A DNA stretch of 64,000 nt from DASSUW01 sp963803335 (GTDB taxonomy: Bacteria > Actinomycetota > Thermoleophilia > Solirubrobacterales > Solirubrobacteraceae): the NCBI GenBank assembly GCA_963803335.1, contig CAWDME010000017.1, forward strand, positions 6,113 to 70,112. The letters are read 5' to 3'. Under the pieces are notes generated by a model. The model ran no database searches, had not been told where the DNA came from, and saw only the letters and a list, made by a program, of their open reading frames with translations. Below, piece by piece: positions 49,335 to 57,685 of the stretch; the stretch's first letter is position 1, and each line of letters begins with the position of its first letter. The translations under genes and the position numbers were made by a program.

Positions 49335-50176
49335 CACGCGACCGCCACCCGCACCTTGCCCTCGGCGCGCAGCAGCGGCACGGGCGCGATCTGCGCCGCG
49401 TCGTCGTCCGGCGAGCGGCCCGCGCGGCGCAGCTCGAAGCGCCGCTCGCACGACGGGCACGTCAGCACGCCACCCGGTGTCATCGGCGCGCCGTCGAGCC
49501 GCGCGCGGCACCAACCGCAGGCGTTGCGGTAGGCGAGCAGCGTGCCGCCGACGTTCGCCACCAGCAGATCGGCGCCCGCCACGGTCGTCGGCGCGGTGCT
49601 CCCGGCGCTCGGCGCGGCCAGCTCGAGGTCGGTCCACGCGGGCGGCCCGGCGCCATTGCCGTTGCCGTTGCCGTTGGCCTCCACGACCGGCAGCGTGAAC
49701 GCCGGCGCTTCGACGCCCGCGACCTCGAGGCCCTCGAGGTCCGGCGCGGCCTCCTCGAGCGCCTTCTTGATCGCCAGCTCGAGGGTGGCCTCGGAGGCCG
49801 GGCAGCCATCGCAGTGCCCGACCAGGCGCATCCGCGCGACGCCGTCCTCGACCGCGACGAGCTCGACGTTGCCGCCGTGCGACTCCATGTACGGGCGCAC
49901 GCTGTCGAGCGCCTCCTGCACCCGGTCCTCCAGCGGGACGGGATACAAGCCGTGGATCAGCAGCAGGCTCGCCACGACGCCGTCGTCGACGAGCCGGTCG
50001 CGCACCTCGGGCGCGTCGTCGAGCGCCGCGAAGATGCGCTCAAGCCCCTCGCCGTAGAGCTGGATGACCGCGGAGACGAGCTCATCCGCCACCGCGCGGG
50101 CCTGGAAGTCCTGGACCTCCTCGAGCTGTGCCGTCAGCTCCTGGACCCGCGCGATGAGTAGATCGGAGTTCAGCAC
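49334..50176 (-). CDS. NifU-like domain fused to a four-cysteine Rieske-like domain
   Basis: 280 residues from a GTG at 50176 that overlaps the large-subunit stop by seven bases. A helical N-terminus (1-90) leads into a NifU C-terminal domain with YMESHGGNVELVAVEDGVARMRLVGHCDGCPAS (C122, C125), the [4Fe-4S] scaffold site. A flexible NGNGNGNG linker (about 168-176) joins a C-terminal Rieske-type beta domain (about 185-280). Its ligand positions read C220-x2-C223 and C240-x2-C243 (NACGWC, CPSC) instead of the normal C-x-H and C-x2-H. It could receive electrons from the hydrogenase or deliver a cluster. Confidence 0.85.
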   Translation of the reverse strand: MLNSDLLIARVQELTAQLEEVQDFQARAVADELVSAVIQLYGEGLERIFAALDDAPEVRDRLVDDGVVASLLLIHGLYPVPLEDRVQEALDSVRPYMESHGGNVELVAVEDGVARMRLVGHCDGCPASEATLELAIKKALEEAAPDLEGLEVAGVEAPAFTLPVVEANGNGNGNGAGPPAWTDLELAAPSAGSTAPTTVAGADLLVANVGGTLLAYRNACGWCRARLDGAPMTPGGVLTCPSCERRFELRRAGRSPDDDAAQIAPVPLLRAEGKVRVAVA

Positions 50177-51945
50177 ATCCCCGTCGGCGTGTGGACGACC
50201 TTGCGGACCTTGCCCTTCCCGTACATGTGCACCCCGCAGGGCAGGCACGGGTCGAAGCTGTGGACCGCCCGCATGATGTCGACGCCCTTGAAGTTCTCCG
50301 GCCCGTTCTCCTCGAAGATCGGCGTGTTCTGCACCGCATCCTCGTACGGCCCGGGGGTCCCGTGAGCGTCGCGCGGGTTGCCGTTCCACGGCGTCGGCGG
50401 GTACGGCTGGTAGTTGGCGATCTTGCCGTCGCGGATGACCATGTGGTGCGACAGCACGCCGCGCGCCGCCTCGTGGAAGCCGACGCTGATCGCCGCCTCC
50501 GGCACCTTGAAGTCGTTCCACGACTTCGTGCGGCCGGCCCGGACCTCCTTGAGCGCCTGCTCGAGGTTGTAGAGCCCCACGAGCGCCGAATAGGCCTGGT
50601 GGTAGCTGCGCGCGCGCTGGCGCTCGATCGCGTTCGACCACTGCGGGATCTTCCACTCGAGCTCCATCTCGGGCATGAAGCCGGTCTTCGGCAGCACCAT
50701 CTGGATGCTCTCGCCGGTCGCCTTCAGGTAGCCGAGGTCGACGAGCCCGGCCTTCGCCGTCACCCACTGGCGCGCGAACGGGCCGCCGCCGGTGTCGTTG
50801 GCGACGAAGATGTCGTTGCGCGCGTCGAACATCCGCGGCGACGCCACCCACGAGTACTTGTCGGCCCAGTCGCGCGCCTGCGGCTTGGGCAGCGTCACCT
50901 TGTTCCACGGGTGGCGCTTGTCGACCACGTTGCCGAGCGGGTCATGGGTGACGAACGTCTCCTCGTTCGTCCAGTCGTCGAAGTACGAGGAGCCGAGCAG
51001 GATGCGGATCGCAAGGTTGATCTCGACCAGGTCGGTGGTGATCAGCTCGCCCTTGAACACGAGGCCCGGCGTGACGAACCGGTGCCGGCCCCACTCGGTC
51101 ATGTTGCGGTAGCTGTAGTCGACGTACTGCGGGTCGTCGAAGGCGCCCCAGCAGATGATGTCGGTGTCGCGATAGCCGACCTTCTCGTACCCCGGCATGG
51201 CCTCGTAGAAGAAGTCGTAGAGGTCGTCATGCATCGGGACCGTGCGCTTGCAGTAGTCCATGTAGCGCATCAGCCGCACGTAGTAATCGGTGAGCGTCTG
51301 GTGCGTGATGTCGGCGCTGCAGCCGCCCGGCATGATCGTCGACGGGTGCGTGTGGCGGCCGCCGAACAGGCAGTACATCTCGCGCGTGTAGCGCGCCACC
51401 TGCAGCGTCTCCAGATAGAAGCTGCCGGTGAACGCGTTGAGCGCGCGCATGATGTCGGCGATCGTCTTGTAGCCGTGGATGTCCGAGTGCGGCGCGCTCG
51501 TCTCCTCGGCCTTCTTGAGCAGCTCCGGGTTGGTGTCCTTGACCACCTGCTCGGAGTAGTCCACGTTCGCCATGCAGTCATTGAAGATCGCGTGGTCGAA
51601 CATGAAGTCGGCCGACTCGGCGAGGTTGAACGCGTAGTCGCCGAGCGGCGGCGGCTTGACGCCGTACGCCATGTTCTGGTTCAGGCACGAGCACGTGCAG
51701 TGGTTGTCACCGCAGATGCCGCAGATGCGGCTGGTGATGAAGTGCGCGTCCCGCGGATCGATCCCTTTCATGAAGATGTCGAAGCCGCGGAAGATCATCG
51801 AGGTGCTGTAGCACTTGAGCACCTCGCGGTTCTCGAAGTCGATCTCGGTGTGGATGCCCAGACTGCCGACGATCCGGGTCACCGGATCCCAGGACATCTC
51901 CTTGACGGAGACCTTCTTCTCAACCGGGGTCTCTGCTGTTGCCAT
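50170..51945 (-). CDS. hhyL: Group 1h [NiFe]-hydrogenase large subunit
   Basis: 591 residues. The four nickel cysteines lie in L1 RICGICGDNH (C75, C78) and L2 DPCLPCGVH (C567, C570). SFDPCLPCGVHMYG and FITSRICGICGDNHCTCSC are characteristic of the actinobacterial high-affinity group (also called group 5, Hhy or Huc). A tail of 18 residues follows H573, ending HTPTGMC, the target of the maturation protease. The enzyme oxidises H2 at trace levels and feeds the respiratory chain. It is nine bases downstream of the small subunit gene, with the NifU-Rieske-like gene directly behind. Confidence 0.97.
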   Translation of the reverse strand: MATAETPVEKKVSVKEMSWDPVTRIVGSLGIHTEIDFENREVLKCYSTSMIFRGFDIFMKGIDPRDAHFITSRICGICGDNHCTCSCLNQNMAYGVKPPPLGDYAFNLAESADFMFDHAIFNDCMANVDYSEQVVKDTNPELLKKAEETSAPHSDIHGYKTIADIMRALNAFTGSFYLETLQVARYTREMYCLFGGRHTHPSTIMPGGCSADITHQTLTDYYVRLMRYMDYCKRTVPMHDDLYDFFYEAMPGYEKVGYRDTDIICWGAFDDPQYVDYSYRNMTEWGRHRFVTPGLVFKGELITTDLVEINLAIRILLGSSYFDDWTNEETFVTHDPLGNVVDKRHPWNKVTLPKPQARDWADKYSWVASPRMFDARNDIFVANDTGGGPFARQWVTAKAGLVDLGYLKATGESIQMVLPKTGFMPEMELEWKIPQWSNAIERQRARSYHQAYSALVGLYNLEQALKEVRAGRTKSWNDFKVPEAAISVGFHEAARGVLSHHMVIRDGKIANYQPYPPTPWNGNPRDAHGTPGPYEDAVQNTPIFEENGPENFKGVDIMRAVHSFDPCLPCGVHMYGKGKVRKVVHTPTGMC

Positions 51946-51954
51946 GTCCGCTCC

Positions 51955-53022
51955 TCACCAGCGCTTGGCGTAGCCGCTGGTCAGCTCCGCCCGGTTGTGA
52001 CGCCACTCCGGTTCCTTGTCGAACGTCTTCTCCAGGTTCCGCTTGCGCATGTACCGGAAGACGGGCCCGTAGGTGAACTTCTGGAACGTCGCGCCCGCTT
52101 TGCCCCACTTGTCGGGCTCCATGAATGGCATGTACTTGTCGGGAAACCCCGGCATCGTGCACGCCATGCAGATGCCGCCGACGTTCGGGCAGCCGCCGAT
52201 GCCGTTGATCCACCCCCGGACCGGCACGTTGCACTTGACCACCGGGCCCTTGCAGCCGAGCATCACCAGGCAGCGGGGATCGGAGCCGTACTCGGTCGCG
52301 TAGTTGCCCTGCTCGGTGAAGCCGGCGCGGTTGCAGCCCTCGCGCACCGTACGCCCGAACAGCCACTTCGGCCGCAGCTGATCGTCCAGCTCGGGCGGCG
52401 GCGCCATGCCCGCGAGCGCGAGCACGAGGTACATCAAGACCTCGGTGATGTTGTCGCCCTGGGCCGGGCAGCCGGGGATGTTGACGATCGGGAGGCCGGC
52501 CTTGGACTTGAAGTTCCAGCCGAGGTAGTCCGCCAGGCCCATCGCCCCGGTCGGGTTGTTCTTCATCGCCGGGATGCCGCCGTAGGTCGCGCACGTGCCG
52601 ACCGCGACGACACCCGCCGCCTTCGGGGCGAGCCGGTCGATCCACTCGTTGGTCGTGATCGGCTGGCCGGTGTCCGGGTTCACCCCCATGCCGGTCCAGT
52701 AGCCGTCGCCGTTGATCTTCTCGTTCGGCACCGAGCCCTCGAGCACGAGCACGAACGGGTCGAGCTTGCCGGCCTCGGCGTCGTACCACGCCTGCATGAA
52801 CTCGTCGCCCATCTCGACCGCGAGCACGGTGTTGTGGACGACGACCCGTGGCATGCCGGGGATCGCTCCGGTGATGATGTCCTCGAGGCTCGGGTTCGTG
52901 GCGCCCGTCATCGCCACGCTGTCGCCCTCGCAGCTGAGGCCGGTCGTGAGCCAGATGACGTGGGCGGTGATCCCCTCCGTCTTGGCCTGATTCGGTACGA
53001 ACTCGGTTGCGGCCATATTCAC
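51955..53022 (-). CDS. hhyS: Group 1h [NiFe]-hydrogenase small subunit
   Basis: 355 residues (start at 53022, or the ATG at 53016). There is no Tat signal, so the enzyme is cytoplasmic or on the inner membrane face. Proximal cluster ligands: C31 and D34 in LSCEGDS, C144 in GTCATYGG and C185 in NIPGCPAQ; the Asp in place of the usual second Cys is the hallmark of group 1h and is linked to O2 insensitivity. Downstream Cys groups (GCNRAGF, RCLVMLGCKGPVVKCN, GGCPNVGGICMACTMPGFP) bind the medial and distal clusters. Confidence 0.97.
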   Translation of the reverse strand: MNMAATEFVPNQAKTEGITAHVIWLTTGLSCEGDSVAMTGATNPSLEDIITGAIPGMPRVVVHNTVLAVEMGDEFMQAWYDAEAGKLDPFVLVLEGSVPNEKINGDGYWTGMGVNPDTGQPITTNEWIDRLAPKAAGVVAVGTCATYGGIPAMKNNPTGAMGLADYLGWNFKSKAGLPIVNIPGCPAQGDNITEVLMYLVLALAGMAPPPELDDQLRPKWLFGRTVREGCNRAGFTEQGNYATEYGSDPRCLVMLGCKGPVVKCNVPVRGWINGIGGCPNVGGICMACTMPGFPDKYMPFMEPDKWGKAGATFQKFTYGPVFRYMRKRNLEKTFDKEPEWRHNRAELTSGYAKRW

Positions 53023-53028
53023 TCCCTC

Positions 53029-54090
53029 TCAGCAGATCCGCGGCAGCGGGTCACCGACCAGCTGGTCCATGACGCGCCGGCCGCCGAACGCCGTGTTCAC
53101 CAACACCATCCCCGGCGGCTCGGTCTTCACCTCTCCGATCTCGACGGCCCGCGCGCAGCCGTCGACCGCGCGCAGCGCGGCCAGCGCGGCGTCCGCCGCC
53201 TCAGGGGCCACGAAGGCGACGAACGTGCCCTCGTTGGCCACGTACATCGGGTCGATCCCCAGGATCTCCGCAGCCCCCGCGACGGCCGGGTCCACCGGCA
53301 CGTCCCCCTCACGCACGACCATCGCGACTCCCGCGGCGCGAGCCAGCTCGTTGAGCACCGAGGCGACCCCGCCGCGCGTCGCGTCGCGCAGCGCGCGCAG
53401 TGACGGCCCCGCCGCGTCCAGCAGCGCGTCGACGGCAGGCCACAGCGAGCGGGTGTCCGACTCGATGTCGGACTCGAGCCCGAGCTCCCCGCGCGCGAGC
53501 ATGATCGCCGTCCCGTGCGCGCCGATCGGACCCGACACGAGGATCCGGTCGCCGGGCCGGAGCGCGTCCGGAGCGAGCGCGGCGCGCGGATCGCGCCGAC
53601 CGACGCCGGTCGTGCAGATGTACATCCCGTCGGCGTGCCCGCGCTCGACCACCTTGGTGTCGCCGGCCACGATGCGCACGCCGGCGGCGGTGGCCGCCCC
53701 AGCCATCGCTGCGACCTCGGCACGCAGCACGTCGGCGTCCAGCCCCTCCTCCAGGATCAGCGCGACGCTGATCGCCAGCGGGCGCGCGCCGGCCATCGCC
53801 AGGTCGTTGACGGTGCCGTTGACGGCGAGCTCGCCGATCGATCCGCCCGGGAAGCGCAGCGGCTTGACGACGAACGAATCGGTGGTGAGCGCGACGTCGT
53901 CGACCAGCGCGGCGTCGGCCAGCTCCTCGATCCCGAACGCGGGGGCCAGCAGGCCCTCGATCAGCGTCTGGGTGGCCTTGCCCCCGGCGCCGTGGGCCAT
54001 CGTGATCCGCTCGTCCTTGAACCGCGGCCGCTTCGCGCGAGCGGTCTCGATGATGCCGAGGATCCGCTCCTCACGAGACGACACGCTCAC
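53029..54090 (-). CDS. hypE: Carbamoyl dehydratase HypE
   Basis: 353 residues from a GTG at 54090, overlapping hypD by 20 bases; an upstream start at 54123 is unlikely. PurM-type ATP site: ITMAHGAGGKATQTLIEGLLAPAFG, ALTTDSFVVKPLRFPGGSIGELAVNGTVNDLAMAGARP, VAGDTKVVERG and RDATRGGVASVLNELA. It ends PLPRIC with the C-terminal Cys that carries the thiocarbamate/thiocyanate made with HypF. Directly upstream of the hydrogenase small subunit. Confidence 0.96.
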   Translation of the reverse strand: MSVSSREERILGIIETARAKRPRFKDERITMAHGAGGKATQTLIEGLLAPAFGIEELADAALVDDVALTTDSFVVKPLRFPGGSIGELAVNGTVNDLAMAGARPLAISVALILEEGLDADVLRAEVAAMAGAATAAGVRIVAGDTKVVERGHADGMYICTTGVGRRDPRAALAPDALRPGDRILVSGPIGAHGTAIMLARGELGLESDIESDTRSLWPAVDALLDAAGPSLRALRDATRGGVASVLNELARAAGVAMVVREGDVPVDPAVAGAAEILGIDPMYVANEGTFVAFVAPEAADAALAALRAVDGCARAVEIGEVKTEPPGMVLVNTAFGGRRVMDQLVGDPLPRIC

Positions 54091-55186
54091 GAGCGAACCG
54101 TCCGTAGTTGTAGTAGGCCGCACAGGCGCCCTCGGGCGACACCATGCACGTGCCGATCGCGTGCTCGGGCGTGCAGGCGGTACCGAACACCTTGCACTCC
54201 CACGGCTTGATGACGCCCTTCAAGACCTCGCCGCACTGGCACGCCTTCGGATCGGCGACCCGCACGCCCGGGACCGAGAAACGCCGCTCGGCATCGAGGT
54301 CGGCGTAGGCGTTGGACAGCCGCAGCGCGCTCTGCGAGATGAACCCGAGGCCGCGCCACTCGAAGTGCGGGCGCAGCTCGAACACCTCGGCCATCACCGC
54401 GAGCGCCTTCAGGTTGCCCTGGTCGGGCACGACGCGCTTGTACTGGTTCTCGACCTGGCAGCGGCCCTCGGCCAGCTGGCGCAGGATCATCTCGATCGAC
54501 TGCAGGATGTCGAGCGGCTCGAAGCCGGAGATCACGACCGGGCGCCCGTAGTCGGCGGGGATGAAGCTCAGCGGCCGCGCGCCCACGACCGTGCACACGT
54601 GCCCGGGGCCGATGAAGCCGTCGAGCCGCAGGTCGGGTGACTCGAGCAGCGCCCGCAACGGCGGCACGATCGTCACGTGGTTGCAGACGCAGCTGAAGTT
54701 CGGCACGCCCTCGGCCTTCGCGCGCTTGAGCGTCAGCGCGGTCGACGGCGCGGTGGTCTCGAACCCGATCGCGAAGAACACCACCTCGCGGTCGGGGTTC
54801 TCCTTGGCGATCCGCAGCGCGTCGAGCGGCGAGTAGACCATCCGCACGTCGGCGCCCGCCGCTTTGGCCTCGAGCAGGGTCCCCCGCGAGCCGGGGACGC
54901 GCAGCATGTCGCCGAAGCAGGTGAAGATGACGCCCGGCTCGTGGGCGACCGCGATCCCGTCGTCGACCCGCCCCATCGGGATCACGCAGACGGGGCAGCC
55001 GGGGCCGTGCACGAGCTCGACGTTCTCGGGCAGCAGGTCGTCGATCCCGTACTTGTAGATCGAGTGCGTGTGCCCGCCGCACACCTCCATGACCTTGTAG
55101 TGGCGGCCGGGCTCGACGGTGGCGAGGATCTTGCCGGCGAGGACGCGGCCGAGCTCGGCGTCGCGGTACTCGTCGACGAACCTCAT
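54071..55186 (-). CDS. hypD: Hydrogenase Fe(CN)2CO cofactor assembly protein HypD
   Basis: 371 residues. Conserved motifs: VMEVCGGHTHSIYKYG, LVHGPGCPVCVIPMG, FTCFGDMLRVPGS, GFETTAPSTALTL, GFIGPGHVCTVVG, and the C-terminal [4Fe-4S] site with CQCGEVLKG, WECKVFGTACTPEHAIGTCMVSPEGACAAYYNY. It builds the Fe(CN)2CO unit on a HypC-HypD complex. The start overlaps the HypC-like gene (ATGA). Confidence 0.97.
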   Translation of the reverse strand: MRFVDEYRDAELGRVLAGKILATVEPGRHYKVMEVCGGHTHSIYKYGIDDLLPENVELVHGPGCPVCVIPMGRVDDGIAVAHEPGVIFTCFGDMLRVPGSRGTLLEAKAAGADVRMVYSPLDALRIAKENPDREVVFFAIGFETTAPSTALTLKRAKAEGVPNFSCVCNHVTIVPPLRALLESPDLRLDGFIGPGHVCTVVGARPLSFIPADYGRPVVISGFEPLDILQSIEMILRQLAEGRCQVENQYKRVVPDQGNLKALAVMAEVFELRPHFEWRGLGFISQSALRLSNAYADLDAERRFSVPGVRVADPKACQCGEVLKGVIKPWECKVFGTACTPEHAIGTCMVSPEGACAAYYNYGRFARERVVS

Positions 55187-55443
55187 CGAGGGTTACCTCC
55201 GCGGGGCGTCCGGCCCCGCGAAATCGGAACGGCGCCATCCGGGCGGCCGTAGGCAAGCGCCACGTCGGCGTGGACGAGCAGCGTGTCGCCCTCCACCACG
55301 TCGTCGAGCAACGCGACCTCGACGGTCCGCACGTCGCCGCCGTCGGCCTCGCACACCGCGAGGTCGCCGTCCACGCGCACGACCCGCATCTCGACCGCCA
55401 CGTCGCCGCACGTGATGCAGACGTCGTGCTCGCAGTCGCTCAC
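55183..55443 (-). CDS. HypC/HupF-like accessory protein, divergent
   Basis: 86 residues. The core EMRVVRVDGDLAVCEADGGDVRTVEVALLDDVVEGDTLLVHADVALA follows the HypC beta-barrel pattern (usual AxVDxxGxxxxVxxxLL...vGdyVLVHvGFAl). The N-terminus differs: instead of Met-Cys it starts MSDCEHDVCITCGD, with cysteines at 4, 9 and 12. HypC needs Cys 2 to bind the iron unit, so this protein either uses another Cys or has a different task. It sits between the normal hypC and hypD and overlaps both. Confidence 0.8.
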   Translation of the reverse strand: MSDCEHDVCITCGDVAVEMRVVRVDGDLAVCEADGGDVRTVEVALLDDVVEGDTLLVHADVALAYGRPDGAVPISRGRTPRGGNPR

Positions 55444-55718
55444 TCGATCACGCTCGCCCGAAGCTCCGCCAGCTCCTGTTCGTAGTCGGCCCCCATCCCC
55501 TCGAGCAGCCGCAGCGTCGCCTCCGCCTCCTCCTCGTCGACCTTCGACAGCGCGAAGCCGACGTGGATCAGCACCCAGTCCCCGGGCTGGGCGCCGTCGC
55601 CCTCGTTGTCCAGCAGCCCGATGTTGATCGTCCGCTGTACTCCGGCGACGTCCACTTTGGCGAGGCGGTTGCTCTCATCAACCACCTCGACGATCCTGCC
55701 TGGGATGGCCAGGCACAT
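55440..55718 (-). CDS. hypC: Hydrogenase assembly chaperone HypC
   Basis: 92 residues. It starts MCLAIPGRIVEVVDESNRLAKVDVAGVQRTINIGLL with the essential Cys 2 and has GDWVLIHVGFALSKVDEEEAEATLRLL at the end, exactly as in the family. It carries the Fe(CN)2CO unit with HypD to the large subunit. AAAGGTGAT upstream may serve as the ribosome site. 54 bases separate it from the second small subunit gene, the longest gap in this operon. Confidence 0.97.
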   Translation of the reverse strand: MCLAIPGRIVEVVDESNRLAKVDVAGVQRTINIGLLDNEGDGAQPGDWVLIHVGFALSKVDEEEAEATLRLLEGMGADYEQELAELRASVIE

Positions 55719-55772
55719 AGGCGATCACCTTTGCGCTCTCCAGGCCCGGCCGCAAACGGCAGGTAATCCGAG

Positions 55773-56822
55773 TTACCAGCGCGGCCCGTAGCCGCTCGCC
55801 AATGCACCGGGCCGGCGCCAATCGGGTTCGATTTCGAACCGCCGCTTCATGCGCTGGGTCCGCAGCTGCTTGAGCACCGGGCCGTACGCGAAGCGCGACG
55901 CTGCGGCGATCGCCTTGCCCTTGGCGCCGGTGTCGAACAGCGGCAGGTACTTGTCGGGGAACCCCGGCATCGTGCAGGCCATGCAGATGCCGCCGACGTT
56001 GGGGCAGCCGCCGATCCCGTTCATCCAGCCCCGCGCCGGCACGTTGCACTTGACCACCGGGCCCTTGCAGCCGAACTTCACGAGGCAGGTCGCGTCGCCG
56101 AGCGCGTCGGCGTAGTCGTTGTGGTCGGCGAAGCCGGCGCGGTTGCACACCTCGTGCGCGGTGTGCTGGAACAGCCACGCGGGCCGGCCCTGCTCGTCGA
56201 GCTCGATCGGCGCCGTGGTCCCGGCGAGCTGGAGCACGAGGTAGAGCAGCGTCTCGGTGATGTTGTCCGGCTGCGCCGGGCAGCCGGGCAGGTTCACGAT
56301 CGGGTGACCGAGCCGCGAGCGCCAGCCGTGCCCGAGGTAGTCACGCAGGCCCATCGCCCCGGTCGGGTTGTTCCGCATCGCCGGGATCCCGCCGTAGGTC
56401 GCGCACGTGCCGAGCGCGAGCACGATCGCCGCCTGCGGCGCGAGCCGGTCGATCCACTCGTTGGTGGTGATCGGCTGGCCGGTCGCCGGGTCGGTCCCGA
56501 GCGCGGCCCAGTGTCCGGCGCCGTTGATGTCCTCGTTCGGGACCGCGCCCTCGAGCACGAGGACGAACGGGTCCAGCTTGCCGGCCTCGGCTTCGTACCA
56601 GGCCCGCATGAAGTCGTCTCCGCTCTCGACGGCCAGGAACGGGTTGTAGAGCGCCACGCCCGGCATCCCCGGCAACGACCGGCCGAGCAGGTCCTCGAGC
56701 GACGGCTGTGTCGCCGCGGTCATCGCCACGGTGTCGCCGTCGCAGCCGAGCCCGCTGGTCATCCAGATCACGTGCACCGTGAGCTGCTCGGTCTCCCGCT
56801 GGCGCGCCGTGAACTCGGTCAT
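55773..56822 (-). CDS. Second group 1h hydrogenase small subunit, without its own large subunit
   Basis: 349 residues, colinear with HhyS (51955-53022) along the whole length: TVHVIWMTSGLGCDGDTVAMT (C27, D30), GTCATYGGIPAMRNNPTGAMGL, NLPGCPAQPDNITE, CNRAGF, FGCKGPVVKCNVPARGW, GGCPNVGGICMACTMPGFPDKY. All cluster ligands of the first copy are retained, including the Asp, so it is not an obvious pseudogene. Loops differ (HGWRSRLGHP against NFKSKAGLP; FQHTAHEV against FGRTVREG). No second large subunit gene is in the window. The ATG overlaps the Crp-type regulator stop. Confidence 0.92.
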   Translation of the reverse strand: MTEFTARQRETEQLTVHVIWMTSGLGCDGDTVAMTAATQPSLEDLLGRSLPGMPGVALYNPFLAVESGDDFMRAWYEAEAGKLDPFVLVLEGAVPNEDINGAGHWAALGTDPATGQPITTNEWIDRLAPQAAIVLALGTCATYGGIPAMRNNPTGAMGLRDYLGHGWRSRLGHPIVNLPGCPAQPDNITETLLYLVLQLAGTTAPIELDEQGRPAWLFQHTAHEVCNRAGFADHNDYADALGDATCLVKFGCKGPVVKCNVPARGWMNGIGGCPNVGGICMACTMPGFPDKYLPLFDTGAKGKAIAAASRFAYGPVLKQLRTQRMKRRFEIEPDWRRPGALASGYGPRW

Positions 56823-57643
56823 GCCTGGGCCGAGCTCTCCCCGCTGCGATCGACGAGACAGGCGATGTGGTGGGCGGCGGTGCCGTGCAGGATGAGCCCG
56901 TTGGGGTCGCGCGTGACGAGCCCGGCGCTCGACAGACGCGCGAGCGCATGCGAAACGGACGGGCGCTCGGCGCCGACGAGCTGCCCGATCAGCCGGTGCG
57001 TGAGCGGCAGCGGCACGAGGATCCCGTCGGCGACGACGTGGCCCCAGCGCTCGGCCAGGTGCCAGAGCAGCAGCGCGATCCGCGCGTCGGCACGCGGGTG
57101 GCAGGTGGCGGCGCGGTGGATGTTGAGCTCCATGGTGCGCCGCACGGCGCGGCGCAGCAGCGCGTGGAGGATCTGCGGCCACGGGCGGATGCGCTCGGCG
57201 AACCCGGCGTCGAGCACCGCGACACGCGTGCGCACGAGCGCGCGCGAGAACGTTTCCGACGTGAGCAGCACGACGTCGCCGGCGTTCGTCCACGGCGCCA
57301 GGAGATCGCCCGCACCGACGAGCTCTGACGCGGTGCGGTCGCCGACCTGCACGTCGAGCGCGACGACGCCCTCGATGATCAGCAGGCCGAGCCCGCCGCG
57401 CAGCTGCGCCAGCAGCGGGATGAGGTCGAACTCGCCGGCCGAGATCTGCTCGACGCGCGCGGTGACCAGCGGCCGCGCGACGAGGCGCATCCGCAGGTCG
57501 AGGTCGCCGGCCAGCTCGTCGTCGACGTCGAAGAGGTAGCAGTAGCGACCGGGGCGACGGCGCTCAGGGTTCGGGCGCGCGCCCGGCTCACCGCGAACCG
57601 GGAGCGGGAACGGACCGGGCGGCGGATCGCCGCCGTGCGCCAA
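56819..57643 (-). CDS. Crp/Fnr family transcriptional regulator
   Basis: 274 residues if translation starts at the TTG at 57643, which has GGAGGAG six bases ahead; longer readings overlap the divergent gene and have no ribosome site. A cyclic-nucleotide-binding-like beta barrel (about 55-155, FDLIPLLAQLRGGLGLLIIEGVVALDVQVGDRTASELVGAGDLL) leads through a dimer helix to a winged helix (LTHRLIGQLVGAERPSVSHALARLSSAGLVTRDPNGLILHG). No N-terminal Fnr Cys cluster is present. It is the first gene of the hydrogenase run and a good candidate for its regulator. Confidence 0.85.
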   Translation of the reverse strand: MAHGGDPPPGPFPLPVRGEPGARPNPERRRPGRYCYLFDVDDELAGDLDLRMRLVARPLVTARVEQISAGEFDLIPLLAQLRGGLGLLIIEGVVALDVQVGDRTASELVGAGDLLAPWTNAGDVVLLTSETFSRALVRTRVAVLDAGFAERIRPWPQILHALLRRAVRRTMELNIHRAATCHPRADARIALLLWHLAERWGHVVADGILVPLPLTHRLIGQLVGAERPSVSHALARLSSAGLVTRDPNGLILHGTAAHHIACLVDRSGESSAQA

Positions 57644-57685
57644 TGTCTCCTCCCAACGACGGGTACACGAGTCACCATATCGTCG

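Noticed and set aside
50191..53403. Open frame of 1070 codons on the plus strand
   Set aside because: Antisense to hhyL, hhyS and part of hypE; no recognisable domain and a shadow-like composition.
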